Below are positions 44,030 through 53,580 of a stretch of 64,000 nucleotides of DNA, piece by piece. Both the position numbers and the translations under genes were made by a program. Within the stretch, counting starts at the first letter, position 1; every line of letters starts with the position of its first letter. Below the pieces are notes generated by a model. It was not told the origin of the DNA. It saw only the letters and a program-made list of their open reading frames with translations, and did no database searches. This DNA is from Bartonella sp. AU18XJBT (GTDB lineage: Bacteria > Pseudomonadota > Alphaproteobacteria > Rhizobiales > Rhizobiaceae): positions 1-64,000 of the forward strand of contig NZ_JAQITE010000004.1 of the NCBI RefSeq assembly GCF_028618595.1, given 5' to 3'.

Positions 44030-44212
44030 ATGATGAGAGAGATAAACTTTAATGAAGCCAATTATGATGCTGATGGAGAGATTGTATTGGAAGAGAATAT
44101 TCAAGTCTACTCTGATTTTATGAAAGCATGTAAGTTTATAAGACAGAGCGTTGTTGGTTATAAAATAAGAGTTTATGATGATAAACCAGTTTATCGGTAT
44201 GTTGGTTATTAA
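44030..44212 (+). CDS. Small hypothetical protein
   Basis: 60 residues from 44030 (ATGATG after aggaag); the frame opens 17 codons earlier at a TTG. Acidic first half, aromatic end (YDDKPVYRYVGY). Not recognised. Followed 18 bp later by a hairpin. Confidence 0.5.
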   Translation: MMREINFNEANYDADGEIVLEENIQVYSDFMKACKFIRQSVVGYKIRVYDDKPVYRYVGY

Positions 44213-44230
44213 AAAGCACGTCTATACAAT

Positions 44231-44254
44231 CCAGCAATTTTATATTATTGCTGG
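44231..44254. terminator. Hairpin after the small gene
   Basis: ccagcaat/attgctgg (8 bp) around an 8-base A/T loop, 18 bp after the stop of the gene ending at 44212. No T run on the plus strand; may still mark the 3' end. Confidence 0.5.
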
Positions 44255-44731
44255 AAACAATTTTGCGTGTTCCTTTTATATGTAAGGTATAAATGCTACG
44301 ATAGTTTCAACTAATAAGTATCAAAAATTGCATGATAATAGAAAAAAAGAGATATCTGATTTTTATGAAGATGAAATAGGTAAGTCAGTTATGATTATCA
44401 AATGCAGAAGAGGAATATAAAGGTAAAAGATATTAATATTTGGTAGAGTAATTGTATTTTATCATTGATGATTTAGCTTCTTTTCATGTGCGTTTATTTT
44501 TATGAAAAATAAAAGACTTAAAAGATTTTCTTTTTTATAAATGCTATAGAGAGTTGAGTATGATTGAAAATAAACATAGTAATATGCAAGAATTTAATCG
44601 TTATTTATGAGTATTAGAAATAACACAAAAGCTCCTACCCTTTGAGGGAAAGACGATTGCTTTTTATTTGTCACAAAAGTAACTCACATACCATTATATA
44701 AAATGAACACTTGTTCTAATGGTAAAGAACG
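44255..44731. other. Decayed coding scraps
   Basis: Short open runs on the plus strand (about 44320–44420: KLHDNRKKEISDFYEDEIGK; and about 44560–44680: LPFEGKTIAFYLSQK) read like pieces of proteins but lack starts or are cut by stops. No complete gene. Confidence 0.4.
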
Positions 44732-44911
44732 TTAGGACTGTAGTTCTCTAATAAGAGCCTTATGTGTAATTTCTTTGATTTGCTCAATATTGATTAAGAT
44801 ATCTTGTTTTGTTGGATAACCTTTACTAGAAAAAGCAATCTTTTGTGCATCTCCTGAGATTAAACGCCAATACCATTGATTGTGAACTCCTTGAAACACC
44901 TCAAAATACAT
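44732..44911 (-). CDS. YegP-type DUF1508 protein
   Basis: 59 residues from the ATG at 44911 (gaggtgg upstream). One copy of the DUF1508 unit: FEVFQGVHNQWYWRLISGDAQ...SKGYPTKQD. Members are small beta-rich proteins of unknown function, sometimes phage- or stress-linked. Most have one or two units. Confidence 0.75.
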   Translation of the reverse strand: MYFEVFQGVHNQWYWRLISGDAQKIAFSSKGYPTKQDILINIEQIKEITHKALIRELQS

Positions 44912-45305
44912 GCTTCCCACCTCATAAAATAGCTGATAATTTTCAGGAATAAATATTTAACTAATCCATTTATGAACATTAATGTATGTCTCTATAGGAA
45001 GTCGTCAATATATTGCCCTTAAATTTTCTGACCTTAAAAAATAATTTCTATGAGAGCTATTATCCTTTTAACAAGAAAAAAATTCTTGTCAATAAGATAT
45101 AAATGAGAACTTTATACTAAAAAATTATTTTTTTTAATTTAAAGACACTATACTTTCATTTACAATGCGAACGTTGTTATTGTCGTTACAGAAACAAATT
45201 TTATAAATTAGACAAAATTCCACCAGCGCGGATAAAGTAAAAAATACTTTTCTCCATACTGGTAGAGTTTAATCATTTCTTGTTTTTGCTATTTGAAATA
45301 GACGT
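44912..45305. other. 394-bp gap
   Basis: AT-rich; no gene or clear structure found. Confidence 0.5.
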
Positions 45306-45845
45306 TTATTGATTAGCTATAGCCTCTTTTTGGGATACGCTTCGAATAAGTAAATCAATGAATAAACTAAGGGTATAAGAATTGGCCATTTTAGCTTTCA
45401 TATCGATAAGAGAGGTTGTAGTTTTAGGGTTAAAGTCATTTGATAAACCTTGTCTTGACAAATATTGCTGCAATTTTTCATAAGAACTATCAATTTTTTC
45501 TTGATTTAGTTTTTCGTTACGATCACTATTGGCAAGTGTTTCTTCCAATCCCTCGATTTTTTTAATAAAATAATTCCAGTCAAAATCACCTTTTGTATAT
45601 TCGGTGTCAAACATTTTTCCTTGTCCAGTTAAAAGCCAATTAATATTGACACCATATAACGTGCGGTATGTTTGTAAGACACTAAGATTGGGCTCTCTCT
45701 CTCCACGCTCATAAAAAGCAATAGAATTTTTTGTCATGCTAAAATTTTTAGCTAAGGTTTCACGTGATGGATCGCCTAAAGCAAGACGTACATAACGCAA
45801 ACGTTTTCCAAATATGGTTTTTGATTCAGTTTCAGGACGTGCCAC
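45306..45845 (-). CDS. XRE-family transcription regulator
   Basis: 179 residues. N-terminal helix-turn-helix (about 12–70: KRLRYVRLALG...SRETLAKNFSMTKNSIAFYERGERE). The C-terminal half is helical and charged (LEETLANSDRNEKLNQEKI...), with no peptidase-like (LexA/CI) residues, so self-cleavage is unlikely. Start has a gagataat site. The wider islet suggests a former phage repressor or a free-standing regulator. Confidence 0.82.
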   Translation of the reverse strand: MARPETESKTIFGKRLRYVRLALGDPSRETLAKNFSMTKNSIAFYERGEREPNLSVLQTYRTLYGVNINWLLTGQGKMFDTEYTKGDFDWNYFIKKIEGLEETLANSDRNEKLNQEKIDSSYEKLQQYLSRQGLSNDFNPKTTTSLIDMKAKMANSYTLSLFIDLLIRSVSQKEAIANQ

Positions 45846-46198
45846 GAATTATCTCCCTCAGTAAATCATCATGGTATAAATCATTAAATAATAAAAGCAC
45901 ACTATGTATTAATATTATATGATATAATGTCAATATTTATAGCTTTAATTTCTTTTAATTTTCGTGGATAGAAAAAAAATCTTTCACTTATTGTATTGAC
46001 AATTGATATTCATTTCAAAACAAAATCCTCTGTTTGCTACATTTGTCTCTTGCTTTTTTTGAGAGAATTTTCATGTAACTTTACCATATATATTCTATAC
46101 ACCTCTGCATTAATAGATGCAACTTTAAAGAGATGCAAACTTTGGATTTGTACTGAGTGTACTTTAGATGAATTAGAAATAAACTTTAAGGAATGATC
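45846..46198. other. 353-bp divergent region
   Basis: Promoter region between the XRE gene and the DUF475 gene. A 66-codon frame from a TTG (45996) is not credible as a gene. Confidence 0.5.
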
Positions 46199-47251
46199 AT
46201 GGCCCTATTACGCTATTTTGGGTTTGCTTTTTTTTTCACGATTATTGGTGTCTTTTTAGGAGGGATTATTGGTTGGTTTGAAACGGAAAGTATTACTGGT
46301 TTTCTTAAATATTTTTTTATTTGCTTTGTTTTAGGAGTTTTGGAAATTTCTTTATCTTTTGATAATTCTATTATCAATGCGCGTATTCTTAGTAGAATGG
46401 ATCCGTTGTGGCGTCGTCGTTTTCTTATATGGGGCATTTTGATAGCTGTATTTGGGATGCGAATTGTTTTTCCATTATTGGTGGTTGTCGTTGCTGTTGG
46501 GATTAATCCAATTGCGGCAGTCAAATTAGCGATATGGGAACCACATCTATATGCTGAAGTTTTAACCGATGCACATATGGGGATTGCTGCTTTTGGAGGC
46601 ACTTTCCTTATGATGGTTGGCTTAAAATATTTTTTTGATTCTGAAAAAGAGGTGCATTGGCTTAATGTTATAGAGAGACCTGCTCAAAAGTTTGGGGCGC
46701 TTGTTGGGATTGATATTGCAATTGTTTTGATTTTGATCTTATTTGTTTCAGGGCAGATTGACGCAGAAAATAAAATAACTTTTTTATTGGCAGCCCTTTA
46801 TGGACTTTTGACCTTTATCGGTGTTGAAGTTGTGGGTCATCTCTTGGATACTCCTCAAAAGACTTTAACAACAGTAGCTCACGGGGGAGTAGGGGCGTTT
46901 CTTTATTTAGAAGTTCTTGATGCTAGTTTTTCTTTCGATGGCGTAGTCGGTGCTTTTGCCTTTTCACACAACCTTTTTATTATTGCGATAGGTCTTGGTA
47001 TCGGCGCATTTTACGTTCGTTCTATGACAATTATGTTGGTTGAATCAGGGACATTATTGCATTATCGTTATTTGGAGCATGGTGCTTTTTATGCAATTCT
47101 AGTTCTTGCAGTGATTATGTATCTGCAAACGATTATATCGGTTCCTGAAGTTTTTACAGGACTTGTAGGAGTCTGTATTATTGGAATGGCATTATATTCT
47201 TCGATTCGTTTTAAGAATCGTCAATTGGATAAACATGTTGTGTCTAAGTAA
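46199..47251 (+). CDS. DUF475 (TerC-like) integral membrane protein
   Basis: 350 residues from the second of two ATGs (taagga 6 bases before). About nine membrane helices with the acidic family motifs LGVLEISLSFDNSI (near 45–58) and VLDASFSFDGVVGAF (near 235–249), whose paired aspartates/glutamate recall TerC proteins, thought to handle metal ions. Exact substrate unknown. Confidence 0.9.
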   Translation: MALLRYFGFAFFFTIIGVFLGGIIGWFETESITGFLKYFFICFVLGVLEISLSFDNSIINARILSRMDPLWRRRFLIWGILIAVFGMRIVFPLLVVVVAVGINPIAAVKLAIWEPHLYAEVLTDAHMGIAAFGGTFLMMVGLKYFFDSEKEVHWLNVIERPAQKFGALVGIDIAIVLILILFVSGQIDAENKITFLLAALYGLLTFIGVEVVGHLLDTPQKTLTTVAHGGVGAFLYLEVLDASFSFDGVVGAFAFSHNLFIIAIGLGIGAFYVRSMTIMLVESGTLLHYRYLEHGAFYAILVLAVIMYLQTIISVPEVFTGLVGVCIIGMALYSSIRFKNRQLDKHVVSK

Positions 47252-47707
47252 TGGAGATTTCTTATTTTCTCAGGTATTTTTAAAATCGCATCTCTTTGAA
47301 TAGAAAGAGGTCTTTCATGCAAAATGAAATACTATTTTATTGCTTATTTGCGTTTTTGTTTTAAAGTTGAGTCCATCGCATGATACTACCTATGAAGGGA
47401 ATGGTGTACAATCTCTAGGATGTTTTTTGACCTAAATTTAAGAGAGAAAGCTGATGCTATACTTTTGACCAGCTTTCAATATTATGACAGGCTCCTGCAT
47501 TTAATGGTTCATAAGAAGCATTTTTACTGTTTTTTTGAATGATTTTTATTCATACATTGATTCTCTTTGTAACGTGTAAGATAATGGTTTTGAAATAGGT
47601 TTGAAATCAGAGAATTTACGATATTCTGGACTCTCACTTAAATATGTGAAAAATAATTTATCCTTTATAAATCAGTATATTATAATGGTAGATTAGAGAA
47701 GAATATT
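47252..47707. other. 456-bp convergent gap
   Basis: Lies between the ends of the DUF475 and pncA genes. No terminator-grade hairpin or gene seen. Confidence 0.45.
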
Positions 47708-48316
47708 TTAAGAGACCATTAAAAGTTCTATACCAGCTTCGTTCATCGTTTTAAGCATAGTGTTTAGTGATCCGTTTACATCAATACCAGCGCAGGCATT
47801 TAATGAAACACTGACTTTAAAACCGCATTGTATAGCATGAAGAGCAGAAAATCCGACACAAAAATCAGTTGCTAAGCCACACATAATGAGCTTGGTAAAA
47901 CCATGTTCTTTGAGATAAACTTGTAAACCTGTTGGTGTTTTTTGATCATTTTCAAGAAAAGCAGAATAGCTATCCATTTTTTGATTATAGCCTTTTCTAA
48001 GGATAAGTTGTGCCTTTTCTACTCTAAGAGATGGATGAAATTCTGCTCCTTGTGTTCCTCGTATGCAATGATCAGGCCAGAGTATTTGAGGACCATAGTC
48101 AAGAATGATGGTATCATAGGGCTTTTTTTCAGGATAGCAGGAAGCAAAGCTGCAATGGTTTTTTGGGTGCCAGTCTTGGGTTAAGATAACGTGGTCAAAA
48201 TGATTTATGAGATTATTGACGGCGGGTAAAATAGCATCACCTTGTGGTACGGCAAGTGCTCCACCTAGTAAGAAGTCATTTTGAACATCAATGACGATTA
48301 AGGCTTTTTTTTCCAT
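47708..48316 (-). CDS. pncA: Nicotinamidase
   Basis: 202 residues. The catalytic triad is D10 (IDVQNDFL), K108 (LRKGYN) and C153 (GLATDFCV). Metal ligands fit D48 and H50 (QDWHP) and H54. It turns nicotinamide into nicotinic acid in the NAD salvage route, and in other species activates pyrazinamide. Start just downstream of another minus-strand gene (46-bp gap). Confidence 0.93.
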   Translation of the reverse strand: MEKKALIVIDVQNDFLLGGALAVPQGDAILPAVNNLINHFDHVILTQDWHPKNHCSFASCYPEKKPYDTIILDYGPQILWPDHCIRGTQGAEFHPSLRVEKAQLILRKGYNQKMDSYSAFLENDQKTPTGLQVYLKEHGFTKLIMCGLATDFCVGFSALHAIQCGFKVSVSLNACAGIDVNGSLNTMLKTMNEAGIELLMVS

Positions 48317-48362
48317 AAATATATTCCTATATGAGATGATCTTTTATCGTATTTTTAAAAAG

Positions 48363-48899
48363 CTATATGTCGTCTTGAAGTTTTGAAATGATGTGCTGGA
48401 TATTGATATTATTTGTATAATTATCAAGCCAAAAGAGGGGGATGGATAAGTTTTTACAATTGGTTTTATAATTTTTTACAAATTGTAACCACGTACCAAT
48501 GGGAAGTGCACTGTAGTTATTTTTTGCTACGTGTTGATGCAAAGCTTTCATGATCATTGGGCTTGGAACGTCAGATCCCATAAGGCGGCGTTCGTTTTGT
48601 AAACGTAATTTAAGCCATATCAAGGCAAGGGGGGAAGACCATTGTTTTCCGTAGCAAAAAATCGATGAAAAAAGGGAAGGATTTTTTACTGCGTAATATA
48701 AAGCCCATAAAGCGAAAAAAGAAGGCGCATAGAGAATTGCTTTTCTTTTTGGTACCATATTACATTGATAAGTTGGTTTAATACGATAAAAATACAATGT
48801 TATATCTGGTATGGAAAAGAGAGGCAATGTTTGATAACAGGTTTCAGGTACAGCTAAAAAGATTTGCTTTTTGCTTTTTTGGGGGATGTTTTTTTGCAT
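48363..48899 (-). CDS. Unrecognised protein, possibly a degenerate alpha/beta hydrolase
   Basis: 178 residues. A central stretch (AILYAPSFFALWALYYAVKNP...LFSSIFCYG) is spaced like the nucleophile elbow and following helix of alpha/beta hydrolases, but the G-x-S-x-G is APSFF, so the enzyme, if it is one, lacks the usual elbow. The end (LSIPLFWLDNYT) could be the strand before the usual acid. It also lacks the oxyanion strand. It may be a shortened relic. It may share a transcript with pncA. Confidence 0.5.
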   Translation of the reverse strand: MQKNIPQKSKKQIFLAVPETCYQTLPLFSIPDITLYFYRIKPTYQCNMVPKRKAILYAPSFFALWALYYAVKNPSLFSSIFCYGKQWSSPLALIWLKLRLQNERRLMGSDVPSPMIMKALHQHVAKNNYSALPIGTWLQFVKNYKTNCKNLSIPLFWLDNYTNNINIQHIISKLQDDI

Positions 48900-49061
48900 T
48901 CAGTACCATACTGGGGCTTGTGAGATTAGAAAAAATGTACCAATATAAAGTGAAAAGCTTTTGATACGATGTAAGTGCTATTTACTGTACAGTTTCAAAA
49001 AGCAAAAGCAGTTTATTTCAAAATCCTAATCTTTAATATCGCACAATATAAAGAGAAATTT

Positions 49062-50711
49062 ATGGCACGTCAATTTATCTATCATATGGCTGGGCTTAAC
49101 AAGTCTTACGGCAATAAAAAAGTTCTAGAAAATATTCATTTGTCTTTTTATCCAGATGCGAAGATCGGTATTTTAGGGTCGAATGGTGCAGGGAAGTCAA
49201 CTATTTTACGTATTATGGCTGGGCTAGATAAGGAATATACGGGAGAAGCATGGATTTCTGAAGGAGCACGCTGTGGTTATTTACCACAAGAACCTTTGCT
49301 TGATACGAGCAAAGATGTGCGTGGCAATGTGATGGAAGGTGTTGCAGATAAACAAGAAATTCTTGAGCGTTATAACGAATTGATGATGAATTATAGCGAG
49401 GAAACGGCGGATGAAAGTGCACGGCTTCAGGACATTATTGACAGTCAGAATCTTTGGGATTTAGAAAGTCAAGTGGAAATGGCTATGGCTGCTCTTGGTT
49501 GTCCGCCAGCCGATGGAGATGTAACAAAACTTTCGGGTGGTGAGAAGCGGCGTGTTGCACTTTGTAAATTGCTTTTGTCAAAACCTGATTTATTGCTTTT
49601 GGATGAACCGACAAACCATTTAGATGCTGAAACGACGGCTTGGCTTGAAAGGCATCTACGTGAATATCCTGGGGCTGTGCTTTTGATAACTCATGATCGT
49701 TATTTTCTCGATAATGTAACGGGGTGGATTTTAGAGTTAGATCGCGGGAGAGGTATTCCTTATGAGGGGAACTATTCTGCTTATTTGGGGGCTAAAGCCA
49801 AGCGTTTGGCTCAAGAAGGCCGTGAAGAGGCAGCGCGTCAACGTGCTTTATCACGTGAGCAAGAATGGATCGCTTCTAGTCCAAAAGGGCGACAAGCAAA
49901 GTCAAAAGCTCGGATTAAGGCTTATGATGAGTTGGTTCAAGCAGCACGTGAGCGCCGTCCTGGAGAGGCGCAAATTATTATTCCTATTGGAGAAAGATTA
50001 GGACAGGTTGTTATTGAGGTTGATAATCTCTCTAAAGTTTATGGTGAACGTGTATTGATTGCTTCTCTTTCTTTTAAGCTTCCTGCTGGTGGCATTGTCG
50101 GTGTTATTGGGGCCAATGGTATGGGAAAGTCGACTTTGTTTAAAATGTTGACGGGACAGGAACAGCCCGATACAGGTCAAATACGTATCGGTGAAACAGT
50201 TCACATGAGTTATGTGGATCAGAGTCGCGATTCCTTGGTGGGGAATAAAACTGTTTGGGAGGAAATTTCTGGTGGAAATGACATTATTAAATTAGGCAAA
50301 TATGAGATGAATAGCCGCGCTTATTGCGGGGCTTTTAATTTCAAGGGGGCAGATCAGCAGCAGAAGGTGGCAAATTTATCAGGAGGGCAGCGCAATCGTG
50401 TCCATTTGGCGAAACTTCTAAAAGAGGGGGGGAATGTGCTTCTTCTTGATGAACCGACAAATGATCTTGATACTGAAACGTTGGGTGCATTGGAAGATGC
50501 ATTAGAAAATTTTGCTGGTTGTGCCGTGATCATATCGCACGATCGTATGTTTCTTGATCGATTGGCAACGCATATTTTAGCCTTTGAAGGTGATGGCCAT
50601 GTGGAATGGTTTGAAGGTAATTTTGCTGAATATGAGGCTGATAAAGTTCGCCGTCTTGGGGGTGAAGCCCTTAACCCTAAGCACGCAAATTATAAGCCTC
50701 TTACACGCTAG
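49062..50711 (+). CDS. ettA: Energy-dependent translational throttle EttA (ABC-F)
   Basis: 549 residues from the ATG at 49062; the open frame starts 29 codons earlier without support. Two ABC domains: Walker A GSNGAGKS (39–46), signature LSGGEKRR and Walker B LLLDEPTNHLD; then GANGMGKS, LSGGQRNR and LLLDEPTNDLD. The linker 'SPKGRQAKSKARI' is typical of EttA. It binds the ribosomal E site and gates the first peptide bond according to the ATP/ADP ratio. Confidence 0.95.
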   Translation: MARQFIYHMAGLNKSYGNKKVLENIHLSFYPDAKIGILGSNGAGKSTILRIMAGLDKEYTGEAWISEGARCGYLPQEPLLDTSKDVRGNVMEGVADKQEILERYNELMMNYSEETADESARLQDIIDSQNLWDLESQVEMAMAALGCPPADGDVTKLSGGEKRRVALCKLLLSKPDLLLLDEPTNHLDAETTAWLERHLREYPGAVLLITHDRYFLDNVTGWILELDRGRGIPYEGNYSAYLGAKAKRLAQEGREEAARQRALSREQEWIASSPKGRQAKSKARIKAYDELVQAARERRPGEAQIIIPIGERLGQVVIEVDNLSKVYGERVLIASLSFKLPAGGIVGVIGANGMGKSTLFKMLTGQEQPDTGQIRIGETVHMSYVDQSRDSLVGNKTVWEEISGGNDIIKLGKYEMNSRAYCGAFNFKGADQQQKVANLSGGQRNRVHLAKLLKEGGNVLLLDEPTNDLDTETLGALEDALENFAGCAVIISHDRMFLDRLATHILAFEGDGHVEWFEGNFAEYEADKVRRLGGEALNPKHANYKPLTR

Positions 50712-51387
50712 AATTTCTTATCTTATGGGAACTTTATTGAGAAAATAGTGTGTTTTTGTGTTTATGATTTCATCAATAATGTCGTGTGTATTCCGTGGAA
50801 GTTTTTATTCATGGGAAAGAGGAGAGGCTCTTTATGAGACCATGACGAAAAGAAAGCTATTCTACTTGTGAATAGAGCTGTTCCTGCTTGTAAAATTGCC
50901 ATGAAGAGGGGAAATCTTTCATAGAAAGTGCCATTGTACAAATGCTCTGGTCGTTGAGCATTAGCGTCTTTAATTTAAAGCTACAAACTGAAACCATCCT
51001 ATTATTTATTCTCTTCCAATGTTGGATAATTTTTGTTTTGAGATAGCTATAAGAGGCATTTCACTCATTTTCTGTGTTTTTGTCCATAGTCCGCCATTTC
51101 TGAGGTGCAAGAGAATAGTTTAATTGATTTACCATGAATAGGTTTGAAATGAGAAAAGATGACGATATTTAGTCTTTTATTTAAGTTAAAAATGATAAAT
51201 AATCATTATAAATCAAATTGTTATAATTATTTATGGGTAATGAGATAAGATCTTTTCATCTTTTACAGTAGCCTATTTTTTTCATAGGATGATAAAATGG
51301 CGGGAATGAAATAGATAAGAATATGCGCATTATGCTTGACTTTTTTTTCTATAAACAAATGTTTATAGGAAGGTTTAGGGGATAATT
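50712..51387. other. 676-bp gap before the ArsR–methyltransferase gene
   Basis: No ORF supported. Its right end carries a TTGACT (51336–51341) and a perfect palindrome (51349–51368), described separately. Confidence 0.5.
51349..51368. promoter_or_regulatory. Perfect palindrome in the ArsR-type promoter
   Basis: ctataaaca-aa-tgtttatag, 9-bp arms with a 2-bp centre, 20 bp before the ATG and just downstream of TTGACT. Size and A/T-rich symmetry suit an ArsR/SmtB operator and so autoregulation by the next gene. Confidence 0.6.
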
Positions 51388-52326
51388 ATGAAAAAAAGTA
51401 CAAGTTTAGATGCAATGACTGTGCTGCTGAAAGCGGTAGCAGAAGTAAACCATTTACGTGTTCTTAGGCTCTTGCATCATGAAGATTTAACAATCGCTGA
51501 TTTTATTTTTATTCTTGACCAGTCGCAAGTGTGTATATCACGATATTTATGTTTATTGTACGAAGCACGATTGATTGAGCGTTATCAGAAGGGAGGTTGT
51601 CTTTATTTTAAGCTTTGTCATGATTTTTGGGGTAAAGATATTGTGATGGGCATTTTTTCGGCTTTTCCAAAGCATGATGTGTTGTTAGCGCACGATTTAG
51701 AACGTTTGAAGTATGTCAAAAAGCAGCGTCAAAAAACGAGGAAGAAGCATTTTTTACAAAATATGTCGCAATGGGATCTCTTACGATCGTCCTATATGGT
51801 AGATCACAGTGTGGAAAATGCTTTACTTAAAATCGTGGGTGATAAGCCATTTCAGACGATGCTAAATATTGGAATGGGTGGAGATTTTGTTTTAAAATTG
51901 TTTTCTGATCTTTATACGCATGCGATTGAAATCGTGCTTGATCGTGATGTTTTGCACTTGCCTGTTGGAGAGACAACTTTTGATTTAGTCATTCTTCATT
52001 GGGTTTTACATTTTCTTGAAAATCCTGAAATGGCTCTTCATAAGATATCAGGTGTTTTGCGTCCTCATGGGCGTTTATTGATTGTGGATTTTGGTTATCA
52101 TAAAGCTGAATCTTCACATTCTGATCAAGCGCATATGGGGTTTGGATTTTCGGCTTTACAAATAGAACAATGGCTAAAAAATGCCGGACTTATTCTAGAA
52201 CAAACGGTTTGTCTTACTCCTATACAAAATGAAAACAGTGAGGAGGGCATGGTTACACTTTGGCTTGCTCGTGATTCGCATTTATTGGTTGACGATATCA
52301 AAGATAAACAAGTAGATTTTGCATAA
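51388..52326 (+). CDS. ArsR-type regulator fused to a SAM-methyltransferase domain with an internal loss
   Basis: 312 residues; ribosome site tagggg. Residues 10–85 form an ArsR winged helix (VNHLRVLRLLHHEDLTIADFIFILDQSQVCISRYLCLL, blocks LRVLRLL and SQVCISRYL) without clear metal-binding cysteines. Residues about 155–290 are a class I methyltransferase: LNIGMGGDF (motif I), FDLVILHWVLHFLENP and VLRPHGRLLIVDFG. Between D186 and the next block about 30 residues normally present (acidic loop and helix) are missing. Relatives sit next to metF in rhizobia; metF is not here. Confidence 0.8.
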   Translation: MKKSTSLDAMTVLLKAVAEVNHLRVLRLLHHEDLTIADFIFILDQSQVCISRYLCLLYEARLIERYQKGGCLYFKLCHDFWGKDIVMGIFSAFPKHDVLLAHDLERLKYVKKQRQKTRKKHFLQNMSQWDLLRSSYMVDHSVENALLKIVGDKPFQTMLNIGMGGDFVLKLFSDLYTHAIEIVLDRDVLHLPVGETTFDLVILHWVLHFLENPEMALHKISGVLRPHGRLLIVDFGYHKAESSHSDQAHMGFGFSALQIEQWLKNAGLILEQTVCLTPIQNENSEEGMVTLWLARDSHLLVDDIKDKQVDFA

Positions 52327-53317
52327 AGAGCGTTTGTTAACGTGCTTTATTTTCTGATTTTTATCAAGGAATAGCGCAGAGATAAAACTTTATTTAATCA
52401 TTAATAACCTATTGTTTTTTACATTTGTATTATGTTTTTATATGAGAGTCTTGGTGTTTCATAAGGGCGTGTAGCCTGTAATCATGAAAGCACTTTCTAT
52501 AGAGTTATAGCCTATGAGGATCATTATTTAAGGTGTCTTAATATCATATTTGTTTTATTAGACAATACATTGATTTTAAACGACATTTATTTTTAGACTT
52601 CAATGAGAGGCTCAAATATAAGAATATTTTTTCATTTCAAATTTCCTGTTTCAGAATCCAAAAGAGTCTGTTTGTCTGTTACAAGAGAAGATATTTATCT
52701 AAATAATACCGTTTATAAAAGGAAATACATTTTCTAAATGTGAGAGTGGCTGCAATATGATATAATAGCGCATAATATAATATAGTGATGGCTCATACCT
52801 TCATAAATCTCAAAAATGGTGGTGCCCAATAGATCTTAAGGTGTCTTTTAAAAACAGCTACTTAGATAAGAAGTACCTTGGAATTTTTAGTGATGGGTGC
52901 AAAAAGATGCTCTAAAAAGGCGAAAAAGTAAAAGGGTAAGACAATGCATGATTTTCATTATTTAAAACACAGCGTTATGAGCGTGTTTGAAAGTCGTAAA
53001 GGCAAATGAAGGGGATGGTAAAGATGGCAATAGGTTTTTTATTGTTGGCTTTTATGTTTCGTTCAAAATAAATGATGGCTTTTTTAAGATTACTCAAACA
53101 GACGTAAATATTTTTACTCTAATTGGGCATATAAAAGCTGGGACTGTTTACATGGTTCTCATTTGCTCTAGTCTTTATCTCAAGTATATTGCCATGCTAG
53201 GAGCAGGTGTTGATTTACAAGTAATAGCAAAAGTAAAAGCTTGGTAGATGACGCCATAAAATTACTCATAAATTAGTAATGGATTGGAGTGATATTCTGA
53301 ATTTTAAAAATATTTTG
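52327..53317. other. First part of a 2.4-kb gene-poor region
   Basis: No reliable gene. An 86-codon frame at 52987–53247 has no family likeness and starts without a clear site; it may be a decayed membrane-protein piece (IKAGTVYMVLICSSLYLK). Confidence 0.45.
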
Positions 53318-53580
53318 TACAACAATGGTTATAATAGCGTATCTGGCTTTACGTTTATTTCTTTCTACAAGCATTCATATATTGCGTTCGTCTATGTGTT
53401 TTGCATTATATTCATAAAAATAAGATTGACGATAATCTATGGATAGTCCGTGGCTGAGAGTAGAAAAGAAAAGCGTGATATTACACTAAAGTTTCGTATC
53501 TCTTTATCATGAGAAGTATGAAGGTTATTAAATAAGTCCATTTTTCTTGCCAAAAGTGATTTTTTCTTTTTATGCTTACC
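53318..53580 (+). repeat. Dispersed repeat, copy B (partner 21470–21700)
   Basis: Colinear blocks shared with copy A: tatctggc-ttac, gcattatattc, gataatctatgg, aaagcgtgatatta, tctttatca and ccaaaagtgattttttc. In the same orientation. No open frame. May be two remnants of one ancient gene or element. Confidence 0.7.

Noticed and set aside
45996-46196. 66-codon ORF before the DUF475 gene
   Set aside because: TTG start without site in a promoter region; composition like intergenic DNA.
52987-53247. 86-codon ORF in the gene-poor region
   Set aside because: No recognised family, weak start, surrounded by stops in other frames; at best a decayed piece.
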